This document shows positions 26,607 through 35,744 of a DNA stretch of 64,000 bases, piece by piece. The stretch is from Thiosocius sp963808165 (GTDB lineage Bacteria; Pseudomonadota; Gammaproteobacteria; Chromatiales; Chromatiaceae). The position numbers were made by a program, and so were the translations under genes. How positions within the stretch are numbered: position 1 is the stretch's first letter; each line of letters opens with the position of its first letter. The notes beneath the pieces were generated by a model that saw only the letters and a list, made by a program, of their open reading frames with translations, did not search any database and was not told where the DNA came from. Location: positions 372,001 through 436,000 of the forward strand of contig CAWEET010000001.1 in the NCBI GenBank assembly GCA_963808165.1, read 5' to 3'.

Positions 26607-27092
26607 TCAGCTGATCTTGAAGTGACGCCGCACCTTGCGCAGCGTAACGAAAATCCACGGCCACAGCAGCGCGCCAATCAGGGGTACTCCCCAGTAGCTC
26701 AGTCCGGGGGCGACGCCGCGAGTGGCTCCGATGACCCACAGTGACAGCAGGTGCTCGATCACCAGCAGGACCAGGATCCCCAGCGATTGCTGCCAGAATG
26801 GGAACACCCGGATCCGCTGGTGCAGTTGGATGGCGATGAAGGTGACGACTGACAGTCCCAGGGCATGTTGCCCCAGCAGCGCGCCGGTCAGTACGTCGAG
26901 CACGATGCCGGCCAGGAAACCGCTACCGACGCCGACGCGGTGCGGCAGCGCGATCGCCCAGTAGAGCAACACCAGCGTGACCCACTGCGGGCGAAACGGC
27001 CTGGCCCATTCGGGCATCGGCAGGATCGCCAGCAGCATGGCGACACACAGGGTTACGACTATGACCAGTCGTCCCTCTCCGGCACCGCTCAC
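26607..27092 (-). CDS. mreD: Rod shape-determining protein MreD
   Basis: The 161-aa integral membrane subunit of the elongasome has about five or six hydrophobic helices and the typical segment GFLAGIVLDVLTGALLGQHALGLSVVTFI. It starts within the mreC stop (4-bp overlap) and ends 4 bp before the mrdA start, so the order mreBCD-mrdA-rodA is tightly coupled. MreD links MreC to the cytoplasmic MreB filament. Confidence 0.94.
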   Translation of the reverse strand: MSGAGEGRLVIVVTLCVAMLLAILPMPEWARPFRPQWVTLVLLYWAIALPHRVGVGSGFLAGIVLDVLTGALLGQHALGLSVVTFIAIQLHQRIRVFPFWQQSLGILVLLVIEHLLSLWVIGATRGVAPGLSYWGVPLIGALLWPWIFVTLRKVRRHFKIS

Positions 27093-28045
27093 GTGCCGCG
27101 CTCCGGTGACGGCTGCGCGCCACCGACATCCGCATCGCCGACCGGATCGCTGGGCGCCGCCGCCCCGGGCGTTGCCGGCATGTCATCGACCGGGTCGACA
27201 GGTTCGTTCACGACCGGTATCTGATTGGGTATGGTCCAGACGAGCAGGACCTCGCGGCTGCGATCCAGGTGGGCGTGCGGCTCGGCGAACACGCTGGAAA
27301 AGGGTGCATCGGGGGAACGGTCGATACGGGTGACGCTCGCCACGGGGTAGCCTGGTGGGAATTTGCCGCCCAGCCCCGAGGTGACCAGCAGGTCGCCCTC
27401 GACGATGTCCGAGTTGGTCGGCAGATAGGGCAGCTTGAGCTGGTCGATGCGGCCTGTCCCAACCGCGATGGTACGCAGACCGTTGCGCAATACCTGGACC
27501 GGCAGGGCGTGACTGGTGTCGGTGATCAGCAGCACGGTCGACGACAGCGGCGTCACGTTGATCACCTGTCCCATCACGGCGTTAGCATCGAGCACCGGCT
27601 GGCCCTCGAACACGCCGGAGACTGCGCCCTTCTTGATGATGACCTGTTGCTTGTAGGGATCGAGGTCGACCGAGGAGAGCTCGGCGACCAGTACCCGGTC
27701 ACCGATCTTGAAAGAAGAATCCACCAGGTCGCGCAGCCGAAGATTTTCCGCCTGCAGGGACTCATACTTCTGCAGTTCGACCTTGAGGCGAAGATTTTCG
27801 TCGCGCAATTCCCGATTCTGCTCCAGCAGCGTCTCCTGGCTGCTAGTGGTTTCGCTCAGCCAGCGCGATGCGGTAAACGGGAGGTCGGCCAGATACTGCA
27901 GCGGATAGGTCAGGAAGGCCAGCGTGCTGCGCAGATGCTGCAGATGGTGAAACCGATGGTCGAGTACCAGCAGGACCAGAGACAGCATGACCGCGACCAC
28001 CAGCCGGGTGGTTTGCGATGGGCCCTGGGCAAAGATCGGCTTGAT
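27089..28045 (-). CDS. mreC: Rod shape-determining protein MreC, apparent AUC start
   Basis: This bitopic periplasmic scaffold activates PBP2. One membrane helix (VVAVMLSLVLLVLDH) is followed by a coiled coil (LLEQNRELRDENLRLKVELQ) and the beta-barrel MreC domain. The family N-terminus reads MKPIF-x-x-GPS. Here IKPIFAQGPSQTTRL is encoded in frame just upstream of a GTG at 28000. Its first codon is ATC at 28045-28043, with GGAGAG placed 7 nt before it. No ATG, GTG or TTG occurs in frame at this site. Either translation starts at the rare AUC, or a G-to-C change or sequencing error hit the start, or the shorter GTG form (303 aa) is used without a ribosome-binding site. Confidence 0.85.
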   Translation of the reverse strand: MKPIFAQGPSQTTRLVVAVMLSLVLLVLDHRFHHLQHLRSTLAFLTYPLQYLADLPFTASRWLSETTSSQETLLEQNRELRDENLRLKVELQKYESLQAENLRLRDLVDSSFKIGDRVLVAELSSVDLDPYKQQVIIKKGAVSGVFEGQPVLDANAVMGQVINVTPLSSTVLLITDTSHALPVQVLRNGLRTIAVGTGRIDQLKLPYLPTNSDIVEGDLLVTSGLGGKFPPGYPVASVTRIDRSPDAPFSSVFAEPHAHLDRSREVLLVWTIPNQIPVVNEPVDPVDDMPATPGAAAPSDPVGDADVGGAQPSPERGT

Positions 28046-28110
28046 GGTAAAGCTCTCCGTTCTTGCGGTATGCCACGCGCGGCGACGCCTGCGGCCGTCA
28101 CGTCGGGTTC

Positions 28111-29160
28111 TTACTCGACTGTGAAGATGTCGCCTCCGCGTTCATCCATCAGCTCGAGCGCACGTCCACCGCCGCGGGCCACGCAGGTCAACGGGTCTTC
28201 CGCGATGATGACCGGCAGGCCGGTTTCCTCTTCGATCAGCCGGTCGAGGTCTTTGAGGATGGCGCCGCCACCGGTGAGCACGATGCCACGCTCGGCGACG
28301 TCTGCGCCGAGTTCCGGCGGCGTCTGCTCGAGCGCCTTCTTGACCGCGTCGACGATCCCGGACAGAGGCTCTTGCAGGGCCTCGAGGATTTCGTTGGAAC
28401 TCAATGTGAAGCTCCGTGGCACGCCTTCGGCGAGGTTGCGCCCCTTGACTTCGAGCTCCCGGACTTCGTTGCCGGGATACGCCGAGCCGATCTCCTTTTT
28501 GACCCTTTCGGCAGTTGCCTCGCCGATCAGGGTGCCGTAATTGCGGCGTACGTAGTTGATGATCGCCTCATCGAACTTGTCACCGCCGATCCTCACCGAA
28601 TTCGAGTAGACGATGCCGTTTAGCGAGATGATGGCGACCTCGGAGGTGCCGCCGCCGATATCCAGAACCATCGAGCCGCGCGCCTCGTCGACAGGCAGGC
28701 CGGCTCCGATCGCCGCGGACATCGGCTCTTCGATCAGGTAGACCTCGCGGGCGCCGGCCCCGGCGGCCGATTCTTTGATCGCTCGCCGCTCGACCTGGGT
28801 CGACCCGCACGGCACGCAGACCAGCACGCGTGGGCTGGGGCGGATCAGGCGCGACTCGTGGACCTTGTGGATGAAGTACTGCAGCATCTTCTCGGTCACG
28901 GTGAAGTCGGCGATCACGCCCTCCTTCATCGGCCGGATGGCGGTGATGTTGGCCGGCGTCCGGCCGAGCATCTTCTTGGCCTCTTCGCCAACTGCGGCGA
29001 CCGATTTGGGGCCGCCGGGTCCGCGATCCTGGCGAATCGCGACGACCGAGGGTTCATTGAGCACGATCCCCTGGTCGCGGGCATAGATCAGTGTATTGGC
29101 AGTGCCGAGATCTATCGAGAGGTCGTTGGAGAAAAGTCCACGAATACGGCGAAGGAACAT
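28111..29160 (-). CDS. mreB: Rod shape-determining protein MreB (actin-like)
   Basis: This ATP-dependent actin-like filament positions the elongasome. The 349-aa product begins MFLRRIRGLFSNDLSIDLG, with the amphipathic membrane-binding N-terminus and the phosphate-1 loop DLGTANTLIY. It also carries EEPMSAAIGAGLPV, the phosphate-2 loop VLDIGGGTSEVAIISL and GIVLTGGGAILKDL. The ATG at 29160 matches the family start; a longer upstream reading is non-homologous. It is the first gene of the mre-mrd operon, divergent from gatC. Confidence 0.97.
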   Translation of the reverse strand: MFLRRIRGLFSNDLSIDLGTANTLIYARDQGIVLNEPSVVAIRQDRGPGGPKSVAAVGEEAKKMLGRTPANITAIRPMKEGVIADFTVTEKMLQYFIHKVHESRLIRPSPRVLVCVPCGSTQVERRAIKESAAGAGAREVYLIEEPMSAAIGAGLPVDEARGSMVLDIGGGTSEVAIISLNGIVYSNSVRIGGDKFDEAIINYVRRNYGTLIGEATAERVKKEIGSAYPGNEVRELEVKGRNLAEGVPRSFTLSSNEILEALQEPLSGIVDAVKKALEQTPPELGADVAERGIVLTGGGAILKDLDRLIEEETGLPVIIAEDPLTCVARGGGRALELMDERGGDIFTVE

Positions 29161-29381
29161 GCTGTGACATCCGGTGACCGGCCGGTCGACCTGTCTGAGA
29201 GGTCGTCGGCCGTTGACGATAGTGCAATGTGTCGGGCATCCGTAGCCCGGAAAGACGCGTAATCTAGCAACGCACCCCGGGTTCGGCAAGCGCGCAACTG
29301 CACTGCCGGTTTCGAGACGAAGCGCGAGTATGGTAATTTCTCGAGCCTGTTCCCGTTCCAAGCCGAGAGCGTCACCGAGCC

Positions 29382-29669
29382 ATGTCCCTGTCTGAAGACG
29401 ATGTTGCCAAGATAGCCCACCTTGCCCGGCTGGCCATGGAACCGCGCGAAACCGGGTCGCTGGGGCGAGAGCTTTCGAGCATTCTGGACCTGGTGGCGCA
29501 GATGGATGCCGTCGATACCACCGGGGTTTCGCCGATGGCGCACCCGCTGGAGATGGCGCAGCGGCTGCGCGAAGATGTGGTGACCGAGGAAAACCGGCGC
29601 GATCTGTACCAGGCCGGCGCCCCGGCCGTCGAGAACGGCCTTTTCCTGGTGCCCAAGGTCATCGAATGA
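29382..29669 (+). CDS. gatC: Asp-tRNA(Asn)/Glu-tRNA(Gln) amidotransferase subunit C
   Basis: The 95-aa small subunit stabilises the GatA-GatB interface in indirect Gln-tRNA and/or Asn-tRNA synthesis. It begins MSLSEDDVAKIAHLARLAM and ends LFLVPKVIE, both family hallmarks, with a helical hairpin then an extended belt. It is the first gene of gatCAB and lies about 86 bp before gatA. Confidence 0.96.
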   Translation: MSLSEDDVAKIAHLARLAMEPRETGSLGRELSSILDLVAQMDAVDTTGVSPMAHPLEMAQRLREDVVTEENRRDLYQAGAPAVENGLFLVPKVIE

Positions 29670-29755
29670 GGCGCGGCACTGCGTTGTGCCGCCAAACGGC
29701 GGTTGTCGGCCGCTGGCGAGTCTGAATCAACTGTCCGTGGACCGTTTGTAATCCC

Positions 29756-31210
29756 ATGCACAACAAGACACTTGCGGAACTCTCGGCCGCTCTGCGCGAT
29801 GGCGAGGTATCGAGTACTGAACTTACGCAGCACATGTTGCAGCGCATCAAAGCGCACAATGAGCGGCTCAACAGTTTCGTTTCGGTGACCGAAGAACTGG
29901 CGCTCGAGCAGGCCCGGGCGGCGGACGGGCGCATCGCGGCCGGCCACGCCGGTCCGCTGACCGGCATCCCGATCGCTCACAAGGATATTTTTTGTACCCG
30001 GGATGTGCGCACCAGTTGTGGTTCGCGCATGCTGGAGAAGTTCATCGCCCCTTACGACGCGACGGTCGTGGGCAAACTGCGCCATGCTGGTGCAGTGATG
30101 CTGGGCAAGACGAACATGGACGAGTTTGCGATGGGATCGTCGAACGAGACCAGCTGGTTCGGCCCGGTGCGCAATCCCTGGGATACCGAAACCGTGCCGG
30201 GGGGGTCTTCCGGGGGCTCGGCTGCGGCCGTCGCGGCACGTCTGTGCGTAGCGGCGACAGGTACCGACACCGGTGGCTCGATCCGCCAGCCTGCGGCATT
30301 GACCGGCATCACCGGACTCAAGCCGACCTATGGTCGCTGCTCGCGCTGGGGCATGATCGCCTTCGCTTCGTCGCTAGATCAGGCTGGTCCGATGACCCGC
30401 ACCGCAGAGGATGCGGCGCTGATGCTGGCCGGCATGGCGGGTTTCGACGAGCGCGACTCGACCAGTGCGCAGCGTCCGGTTGACGACTATGCCGGTGGCT
30501 TGAATAGACCCATTGCGGGTGTGCGCGTCGGCGTCGTCAGGGAGTTCATGGGCGAAGGTCTGGACGCCGGCGTGGGCGCATCCGTCGATTCGGCGCTCGA
30601 AGAACTCAAGCGGCTTGGCGCCGAACTGGTCGAGGTCAGCCTGCCCAACGCCGGTCTGTCGGTGCCGGTCTACTACGTGGTGGCCCCGGCGGAATGCTCG
30701 TCGAACCTGGCGCGTTTCGACGGCGTGCGCTACGGCCATCGTTGTGACGATCCGAAGGATCTCGAGGATCTCTACAAGCGGTCGCGTTCCGAGGGCTTCG
30801 GGCCCGAGGTCAAGCGGCGGGTCATGATCGGCACCTATGCGCTATCTGCCGGCTATTACGATGCCTACTACCTGAAGGCGCAGAAGGTGCGTCAACTCAT
30901 TGCCAACGATTTCCGCAAGGCCTTCGAACAGTGCGACCTGATCGTCGGGCCGACGGCGCCCGGCACGGCATTCCGCCTCGGCGAGAAAGCCGACGATCCG
31001 GTGTCGATGTACCTTTCAGACATCTACACCATCGCTGTCAACCTCGCGGGGCTGCCTGGCATGTCCATTCCGGCCGCGGCCAGCGGCGGCATGCCGGTGG
31101 GGCTTCAGCTCATCGGCAACTACTTCGACGAGACGCGTCTGCTGAATGTCGCGCACCAACTGCAACTCGCGACCGACTGGCACCGGCAGAGGCCCGGGGG
31201 CTTTGAATAG
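29756..31210 (+). CDS. gatA: Asp-tRNA(Asn)/Glu-tRNA(Gln) amidotransferase subunit A
   Basis: This amidase-signature glutaminase releases ammonia for transamidation on GatB. The Ser-cisSer-Lys triad is visible: Lys in PIAHKDIFCTRDVRT, the cis-Ser in GGSSGGSAAAVAARL and the nucleophilic Ser in TDTGGSIRQPAALTG. The 484-aa length is normal. The stop lies 10 bp before the gatB start. Confidence 0.97.
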   Translation: MHNKTLAELSAALRDGEVSSTELTQHMLQRIKAHNERLNSFVSVTEELALEQARAADGRIAAGHAGPLTGIPIAHKDIFCTRDVRTSCGSRMLEKFIAPYDATVVGKLRHAGAVMLGKTNMDEFAMGSSNETSWFGPVRNPWDTETVPGGSSGGSAAAVAARLCVAATGTDTGGSIRQPAALTGITGLKPTYGRCSRWGMIAFASSLDQAGPMTRTAEDAALMLAGMAGFDERDSTSAQRPVDDYAGGLNRPIAGVRVGVVREFMGEGLDAGVGASVDSALEELKRLGAELVEVSLPNAGLSVPVYYVVAPAECSSNLARFDGVRYGHRCDDPKDLEDLYKRSRSEGFGPEVKRRVMIGTYALSAGYYDAYYLKAQKVRQLIANDFRKAFEQCDLIVGPTAPGTAFRLGEKADDPVSMYLSDIYTIAVNLAGLPGMSIPAAASGGMPVGLQLIGNYFDETRLLNVAHQLQLATDWHRQRPGGFE

Positions 31211-31220
31211 GAAACTCCTC

Positions 31221-32663
31221 ATGCAATGGGAAACCGTCATCGGGCTCGAGATCCACACGCAGCTCGCCACGCAATCCAAGATCTTCTCCGGATCCTCGAC
31301 CACCTTCGGTGCGGCGCCCAATACACAGGCCTCGCTGATCGACCTGGGCATGCCGGGTGTGCTGCCAGTGCTCAACAAAGGCGTGGTGCGTATGGCGGTG
31401 CGCTTCGGCAAGGCGATCGGGGCACAGGTCGCCGAGCGCTCGGTGTTCGCGCGTAAGAACTACTTTTATCCCGACCTGCCCAAGGGCTATCAGATCAGTC
31501 AGTATGAGTTGCCGGTCGTCGGTGAGGGCGCTGTAGATATCATGCTCGAGGATGGCTCGATCAAGACCGTCGGCGTGACCCGTGCACATCTCGAAGAGGA
31601 TGCTGGCAAGTCCCTGCACGAGGACTTTCATGGCATGACAGGTATCGACCTGAACCGTGCCGGCACGCCCTTGCTAGAGATCGTCTCCGAGCCGGACATG
31701 CGTTCGGCCAGGGAGGCAGTAGCCTATGCCAAGAAGATCCATCAGATCGTGACCTACATCGGAATCTGCGATGGCAGCATGCAGGAGGGTTCATTCCGCA
31801 TGGACGCCAATGTCTCGATCCGACCGAAAGGTCAGGTCGAGTACGGCACGCGCGCCGAATTGAAGAACATCAACTCGTTCCGCTTCCTGGAAAAGGCTAT
31901 CAATTTCGAGGTCGAACGCCAGATTGAGGTGATCGAGGATGGCGGCAGGGTGATACAGGAAACTCGCCTTTACGATGCCAGCAAGGACGAGACGCGCTCG
32001 ATGCGCACCAAGGAAGAGGCGAATGACTATCGGTATTTTCCGGACCCCGATCTGTTGCCGCTGACGATCGATGCGGATTTCATCGCCGAGGTGGTCGCCA
32101 GCATGCCGGAGTTGCCGGACGCGCGGCGTACGCGCTTCGAAACCGACTATGGGCTGTCGGCCTACGACGCCGATGTGCTGACCGGCAGCCGTGCCCAGGC
32201 GGATTATTACGAGGCGGTCGCTGAGGCCGGGGGGGATGCAAAGCTGGCCGCCAACTGGGTAATGGGCGAACTCGCCGCCGCGCTCAACAGGGCGGGGCTT
32301 GGGGTCACCGAGAGCCCGGTCGATGCCAGGTCTCTGGGTCAACTGGTAGCGCGCATAAGAGACAACACCATCTCGGGCAAGATCGCCAAGGACGTGTTTG
32401 CGGCGATATGGGCTGGCGAGGGCAGCGCGGACGAGGTCATCGAGGCTAAAGGTCTCAGGCAGATCACCGATACCGGGGCCATCGAGGCGCTGGTCGACGA
32501 GGTGTTGGCGGCGAATGCCGAGCAGGTCGAGAATTACCGCAGCGCCGACTCTGCCAAGCAGCCCAAGATGTTGGGCTTCTTCGTCGGTCAGATTATGAAG
32601 AAGTCGCAAGGTAAGGCGAATCCGCAGCAGGTGAATGAGTTGTTGCGCAGTAAACTCGGCTGA
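31221..32663 (+). CDS. gatB: Asp-tRNA(Asn)/Glu-tRNA(Gln) amidotransferase subunit B
   Basis: This tRNA-binding, ATP-dependent kinase/amidotransferase subunit has 480 aa. It starts MQWETVIGLEIHTQL and contains NKGVVRMAVRFGKAIG, FYPDLPKGYQISQYE and DLNRAGTPLLEIVSEPD. It ends with the YqeY-like tail (PQQVNELLRSKL). The ATG at 31221 is chosen because homology begins there. Confidence 0.97.
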   Translation: MQWETVIGLEIHTQLATQSKIFSGSSTTFGAAPNTQASLIDLGMPGVLPVLNKGVVRMAVRFGKAIGAQVAERSVFARKNYFYPDLPKGYQISQYELPVVGEGAVDIMLEDGSIKTVGVTRAHLEEDAGKSLHEDFHGMTGIDLNRAGTPLLEIVSEPDMRSAREAVAYAKKIHQIVTYIGICDGSMQEGSFRMDANVSIRPKGQVEYGTRAELKNINSFRFLEKAINFEVERQIEVIEDGGRVIQETRLYDASKDETRSMRTKEEANDYRYFPDPDLLPLTIDADFIAEVVASMPELPDARRTRFETDYGLSAYDADVLTGSRAQADYYEAVAEAGGDAKLAANWVMGELAAALNRAGLGVTESPVDARSLGQLVARIRDNTISGKIAKDVFAAIWAGEGSADEVIEAKGLRQITDTGAIEALVDEVLAANAEQVENYRSADSAKQPKMLGFFVGQIMKKSQGKANPQQVNELLRSKLG

Positions 32664-32823
32664 TTGTCGCGACAGAAATATGCCGGGCAGTCTCGATGAT
32701 GCGCAGCAATCGGTGGCACGACGGCATGGTCCTGTGCTCTGCGACCGGTTGTTTCAGGGATGCAGGTCTTGCCCTTTTCCAAGCGCCGCTTTGTTTGACG
32801 GGGTTCCCCACGGGAGTTGCTAA

Positions 32824-33861
32824 GTGCCTGACGAGATAAAGATCCGCGCGGCGTCCGAGAACGACGCCGCTTCCTGGGATGCGTATGTCCTTGCGCATCC
32901 CGATGGGACGTTCTTCCATCGTTATGGCTGGAAGCGTCTGATCGAATCTACCTACCGCTATCCCGGACACTATCTGCTTGCCGAACGCGACGGCGCCTTG
33001 TGCGGGGTGTTCCCGCTGGGCGAGGTCAAGCATCTCCTGTTCGGTCATTCCCTGGTTTCGGTCCCGTTCTGCGTGTATGGCGGTGCGCTAGCCGATGACG
33101 ACCAGGTGCGCGAGGCGCTCGAGTTCGACGCGACCCGGCTGGCCACGGATCTCGGCGTCGATTATCTCGAGGCCCGCAACCAGCGGCCCGTGCGAGACGA
33201 CTGGTTGCGCAAGGATGGCTTGTATGTGACTTTCCGGCGCGCGATCAGCGAGGACCATGATGCCAACATGAACGCTATCCCGCGCAAGCAGCGGGCGATG
33301 GTGCGAAAGGGCATCAAGGCAGGTCTGGTAGGCGAGTTGGACGACGGCATCGACAACCTGTATGAAGCCTACTCGGAGAGTGTGCGCAATCTTGGCACGC
33401 CGGTTTTCGCCAAGGCGCATTTTCGGGCGATCCGCGCAGAGTTTGCTGACGATGTCGACGTGGTTACCGTGCGCCACGAGGGCGTCGTGGTGGCGTCAGT
33501 GATGAATTACTATTTTCGCGATCAGGTGCTGCCCTTCTACGGCGGCGGCGTCGCAACGGCCCGTAACCTCGCTGCCAACGATTTCATGTATTGGGAAGTG
33601 ATGCGGCGCGCGGTGGAGCGCGGCTGTCGTGTGTTTGACTTCGGGCGCAGCAAGGTAGGCACGGGTTCTTACAGCTTCAAGAAGCACTGGGGTTTCGAGC
33701 CCGAGCCGCTCAACTATGAGTACCATCTGGTGCGCGCGTCCGAGATGCCCGATCTGAATCCGAACAATCCAAAATACCGGCTGTTCATCAACGCCTGGAA
33801 GAAGTTGCCGGTAGGCGTCAGTCGGGCGATCGGCCCATGGTTGGCAAAGGGGCTTGCCTGA
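32824..33861 (+). CDS. FemAB-like acyltransferase (XrtA/PEP-CTERM-associated type)
   Basis: The 345-aa GNAT-fold protein of the FemAB superfamily resembles those associated with exosortase/PEP-CTERM exopolysaccharide loci. Seen are HPDGTFFHRYGWKRLIE near the start, PRKQRAMVRKGIKAGL in the middle and FDFGRSKVGTGSYSFKKHWGFEP near the end. Known family members transfer amino acids from aminoacyl-tRNA; the substrate here is unknown. It starts at GTG with GGGAG about 8 nt upstream. No exosortase, PEP-CTERM or glycan genes are nearby, so it is separated from its usual partners. Confidence 0.85.
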   Translation: MPDEIKIRAASENDAASWDAYVLAHPDGTFFHRYGWKRLIESTYRYPGHYLLAERDGALCGVFPLGEVKHLLFGHSLVSVPFCVYGGALADDDQVREALEFDATRLATDLGVDYLEARNQRPVRDDWLRKDGLYVTFRRAISEDHDANMNAIPRKQRAMVRKGIKAGLVGELDDGIDNLYEAYSESVRNLGTPVFAKAHFRAIRAEFADDVDVVTVRHEGVVVASVMNYYFRDQVLPFYGGGVATARNLAANDFMYWEVMRRAVERGCRVFDFGRSKVGTGSYSFKKHWGFEPEPLNYEYHLVRASEMPDLNPNNPKYRLFINAWKKLPVGVSRAIGPWLAKGLA

Positions 33862-33936
33862 TCCGTCCTGCAAGCTGGTTGCGGCAGGCTGTCCGTCAAC
33901 CGGCCAACCGCCGCTGCAGTCAGCGCAGGGTTGACC

Positions 33937-34986
33937 TCATTCGGCCAGGCAGACCCGGTCGCGTCCCGTGTTCTTGGCCCGGTACAGGGCCTGGTCGGCG
34001 CGATTGATCAGGTCCATCATGTCCTCGCCTGGCTGGTAGGTGGCCACGCCCGCCGAGACGGTGATCTGTCCGAGCGGCTTCTTGTTGTCAGCGCGCACCA
34101 GCTGCGCGCCGGCCACGGCAATTCGAATGGCCTCGGCCACGGCCTCGGCGCCCTTGGTGCCGGTCGCGGGAAGCAGCACAGTAAACTCTTCGCCGCCGTA
34201 ACGTGCAGCAACGTCCTGGCCCTTTATGTTCTTCTGCACCGTCTGTGCAACGAAACGGATCACCCGGTCGCCAATCAAGTGACCATGGTTGTCGTTGATC
34301 GCCTTGAAGTGGTCGACGTCGATCATCAGCAAAGACGGAGGTTTGTCCGCCGGCATTTCGACGATGGCCACGTTCAGGTGATCCATCAGCGCGAAGCGGT
34401 TGAACAGGCCGGTCAGCGGGTCGGTGATCGCCCGTTTGCGTTCCACCTCCAGCTGTTCCTGCAGTTCCTCGATCTCTCTTGATTTGGTCTCGAAATGCGA
34501 CTGCATTTTGTTGGTCGCCGATTTCATCGTCTGAGTCTCGCTGACCAGCGACTGGAGCAGTTGGCGAATGTCATTGAGATCGGTCTTGGTGGCGACACCG
34601 GTGACGAAACCGCCGAGGGCGCCTTCGTAGGCACACGCATCGTTGCCTGCCTGGCCAAGAGATGTGCACAGTTCGGACAGTATCGTGTGCAGGCCGGCCC
34701 GCACCTGATCGACGTTGTCAATGTCGTGCTCGGCGACGTACTGACGGTATAACTGGGTGTTGATGACCTCTGTGAACTGGCGCTGTTCGCCGAGCAGGCG
34801 ATCGATTTCGGCATTCAGTTCGGGGTTGTCGCCGTTAACATAGTCATACCAGATGGCATAGTTCTGCGGCGTTACCGGTACACCATGTCGGGTCATCAGG
34901 GGAAGGGCGAGGCGCAGGTACTCGGCTGCCCTTTCGGAATCGAGCGTTTCTGCAACGGACGCCATGGCTTTTTGTTTTTGCAGCAC
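33937..34986 (-). CDS. Diguanylate cyclase (GGDEF domain)
   Basis: This cytosolic c-di-GMP synthase has an N-terminal helical region (about residues 1-170) starting near RLALPLMTRHGVPVTPQNYAIWYDY, a coiled coil (SREIEELQEQLEVERKR), then a GGDEF domain with DPLTGLFNRFAL and the active-site variant RYGGEEF. The inhibitory RxxD site is replaced by KGQD, so product inhibition may be weak. A GTG at 34986 has GGAGG 10 nt upstream. The next ATG (34965, giving 342 aa) has no site, so I take the GTG. No membrane segment is visible. Confidence 0.88.
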   Translation of the reverse strand: MLQKQKAMASVAETLDSERAAEYLRLALPLMTRHGVPVTPQNYAIWYDYVNGDNPELNAEIDRLLGEQRQFTEVINTQLYRQYVAEHDIDNVDQVRAGLHTILSELCTSLGQAGNDACAYEGALGGFVTGVATKTDLNDIRQLLQSLVSETQTMKSATNKMQSHFETKSREIEELQEQLEVERKRAITDPLTGLFNRFALMDHLNVAIVEMPADKPPSLLMIDVDHFKAINDNHGHLIGDRVIRFVAQTVQKNIKGQDVAARYGGEEFTVLLPATGTKGAEAVAEAIRIAVAGAQLVRADNKKPLGQITVSAGVATYQPGEDMMDLINRADQALYRAKNTGRDRVCLAE

Positions 34987-35081
34987 AGCAACATTACCTC
35001 CGGTGACCCCTCCGCTATCGGTTGAGGCAAAGATAACTTTAATGCCCGCGTGGGTCCTGAGGCCCGTTTTGCTGGATGGGT

Positions 35082-35684
35082 TCAGGCCAGCCGTTCGGCC
35101 GATGCCACTGTGTACTGCCTGCCCTGCTTGATCTTGCGGTGATTGCCAAAGACCTCGCCAAACGCCCGCGCGATGAACTGGCGCAGGCCGCTGATGACCA
35201 CGACATAGAAGCGGCCGCCGGGCTCGAGGTGCTCCCGTATGTCGTGAAAGAACAGGTAGTAGTGCTCCTTGCTGGTCTTGGCCGGCAGGTTGGTCACCGC
35301 CAGCGTGAAGGTCTGCTTGGGGATATGGTGCAAGCCGTCGCTGAGCATGGCATGCGCATTGTCGATCCGGTTCCTGCGGGCATTGGCGTTCGCGTATTCG
35401 ACCGCGACGAAGTCTTTGTCGACCATCAGGCATCTGCCCTGCGGCGCCGCTTTCGCGATCGCCAGCCCAAGTGGCCCATAGCCGCAGCCGAGGTCGATGG
35501 CGCGGTCGTCCGGCCTGACCTCCAGGTGATCGAGTAGCAGCCGTGTGCCATCGTCGATGGCCTTCGGCGAGAACAGGCCCCAGGTGGTGTGAAAGCTCAG
35601 CTTGTGTCCCAGCAGGGTATCCTGAAAGACGATGTCCTGGCGCAGGCGGTCGAGGTCGAGCGGTTGTCTGGGTATCTTGGGCAT
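35082..35684 (-). CDS. Class I SAM-dependent methyltransferase (RsmC/RlmG-like)
   Basis: The 200-aa methyltransferase of the small-domain MTS family has LSFHTTWGLFSPKAIDDGT before motif I (AIDLGCGYGPLGLAIAKAAP) and VMVDKD-like motif II (LMVDKDFVAVEYA). Motif IV reads TNLPAKTS, where N6/N2-adenine/guanine methylases have NPPF/Y. The two prolines are reduced to one, so activity on a nucleobase is uncertain. Homologues methylate guanines in rRNA. It stands alone between the diguanylate cyclase and esterase genes. Confidence 0.82.
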   Translation of the reverse strand: MPKIPRQPLDLDRLRQDIVFQDTLLGHKLSFHTTWGLFSPKAIDDGTRLLLDHLEVRPDDRAIDLGCGYGPLGLAIAKAAPQGRCLMVDKDFVAVEYANANARRNRIDNAHAMLSDGLHHIPKQTFTLAVTNLPAKTSKEHYYLFFHDIREHLEPGGRFYVVVISGLRQFIARAFGEVFGNHRKIKQGRQYTVASAERLA

Positions 35685-35744
35685 GTTCGACTCGTCGAAT
35701 AAAGTACGTCAATGATTTCGGCAATTGCACCCCGGCGGGCAGGG

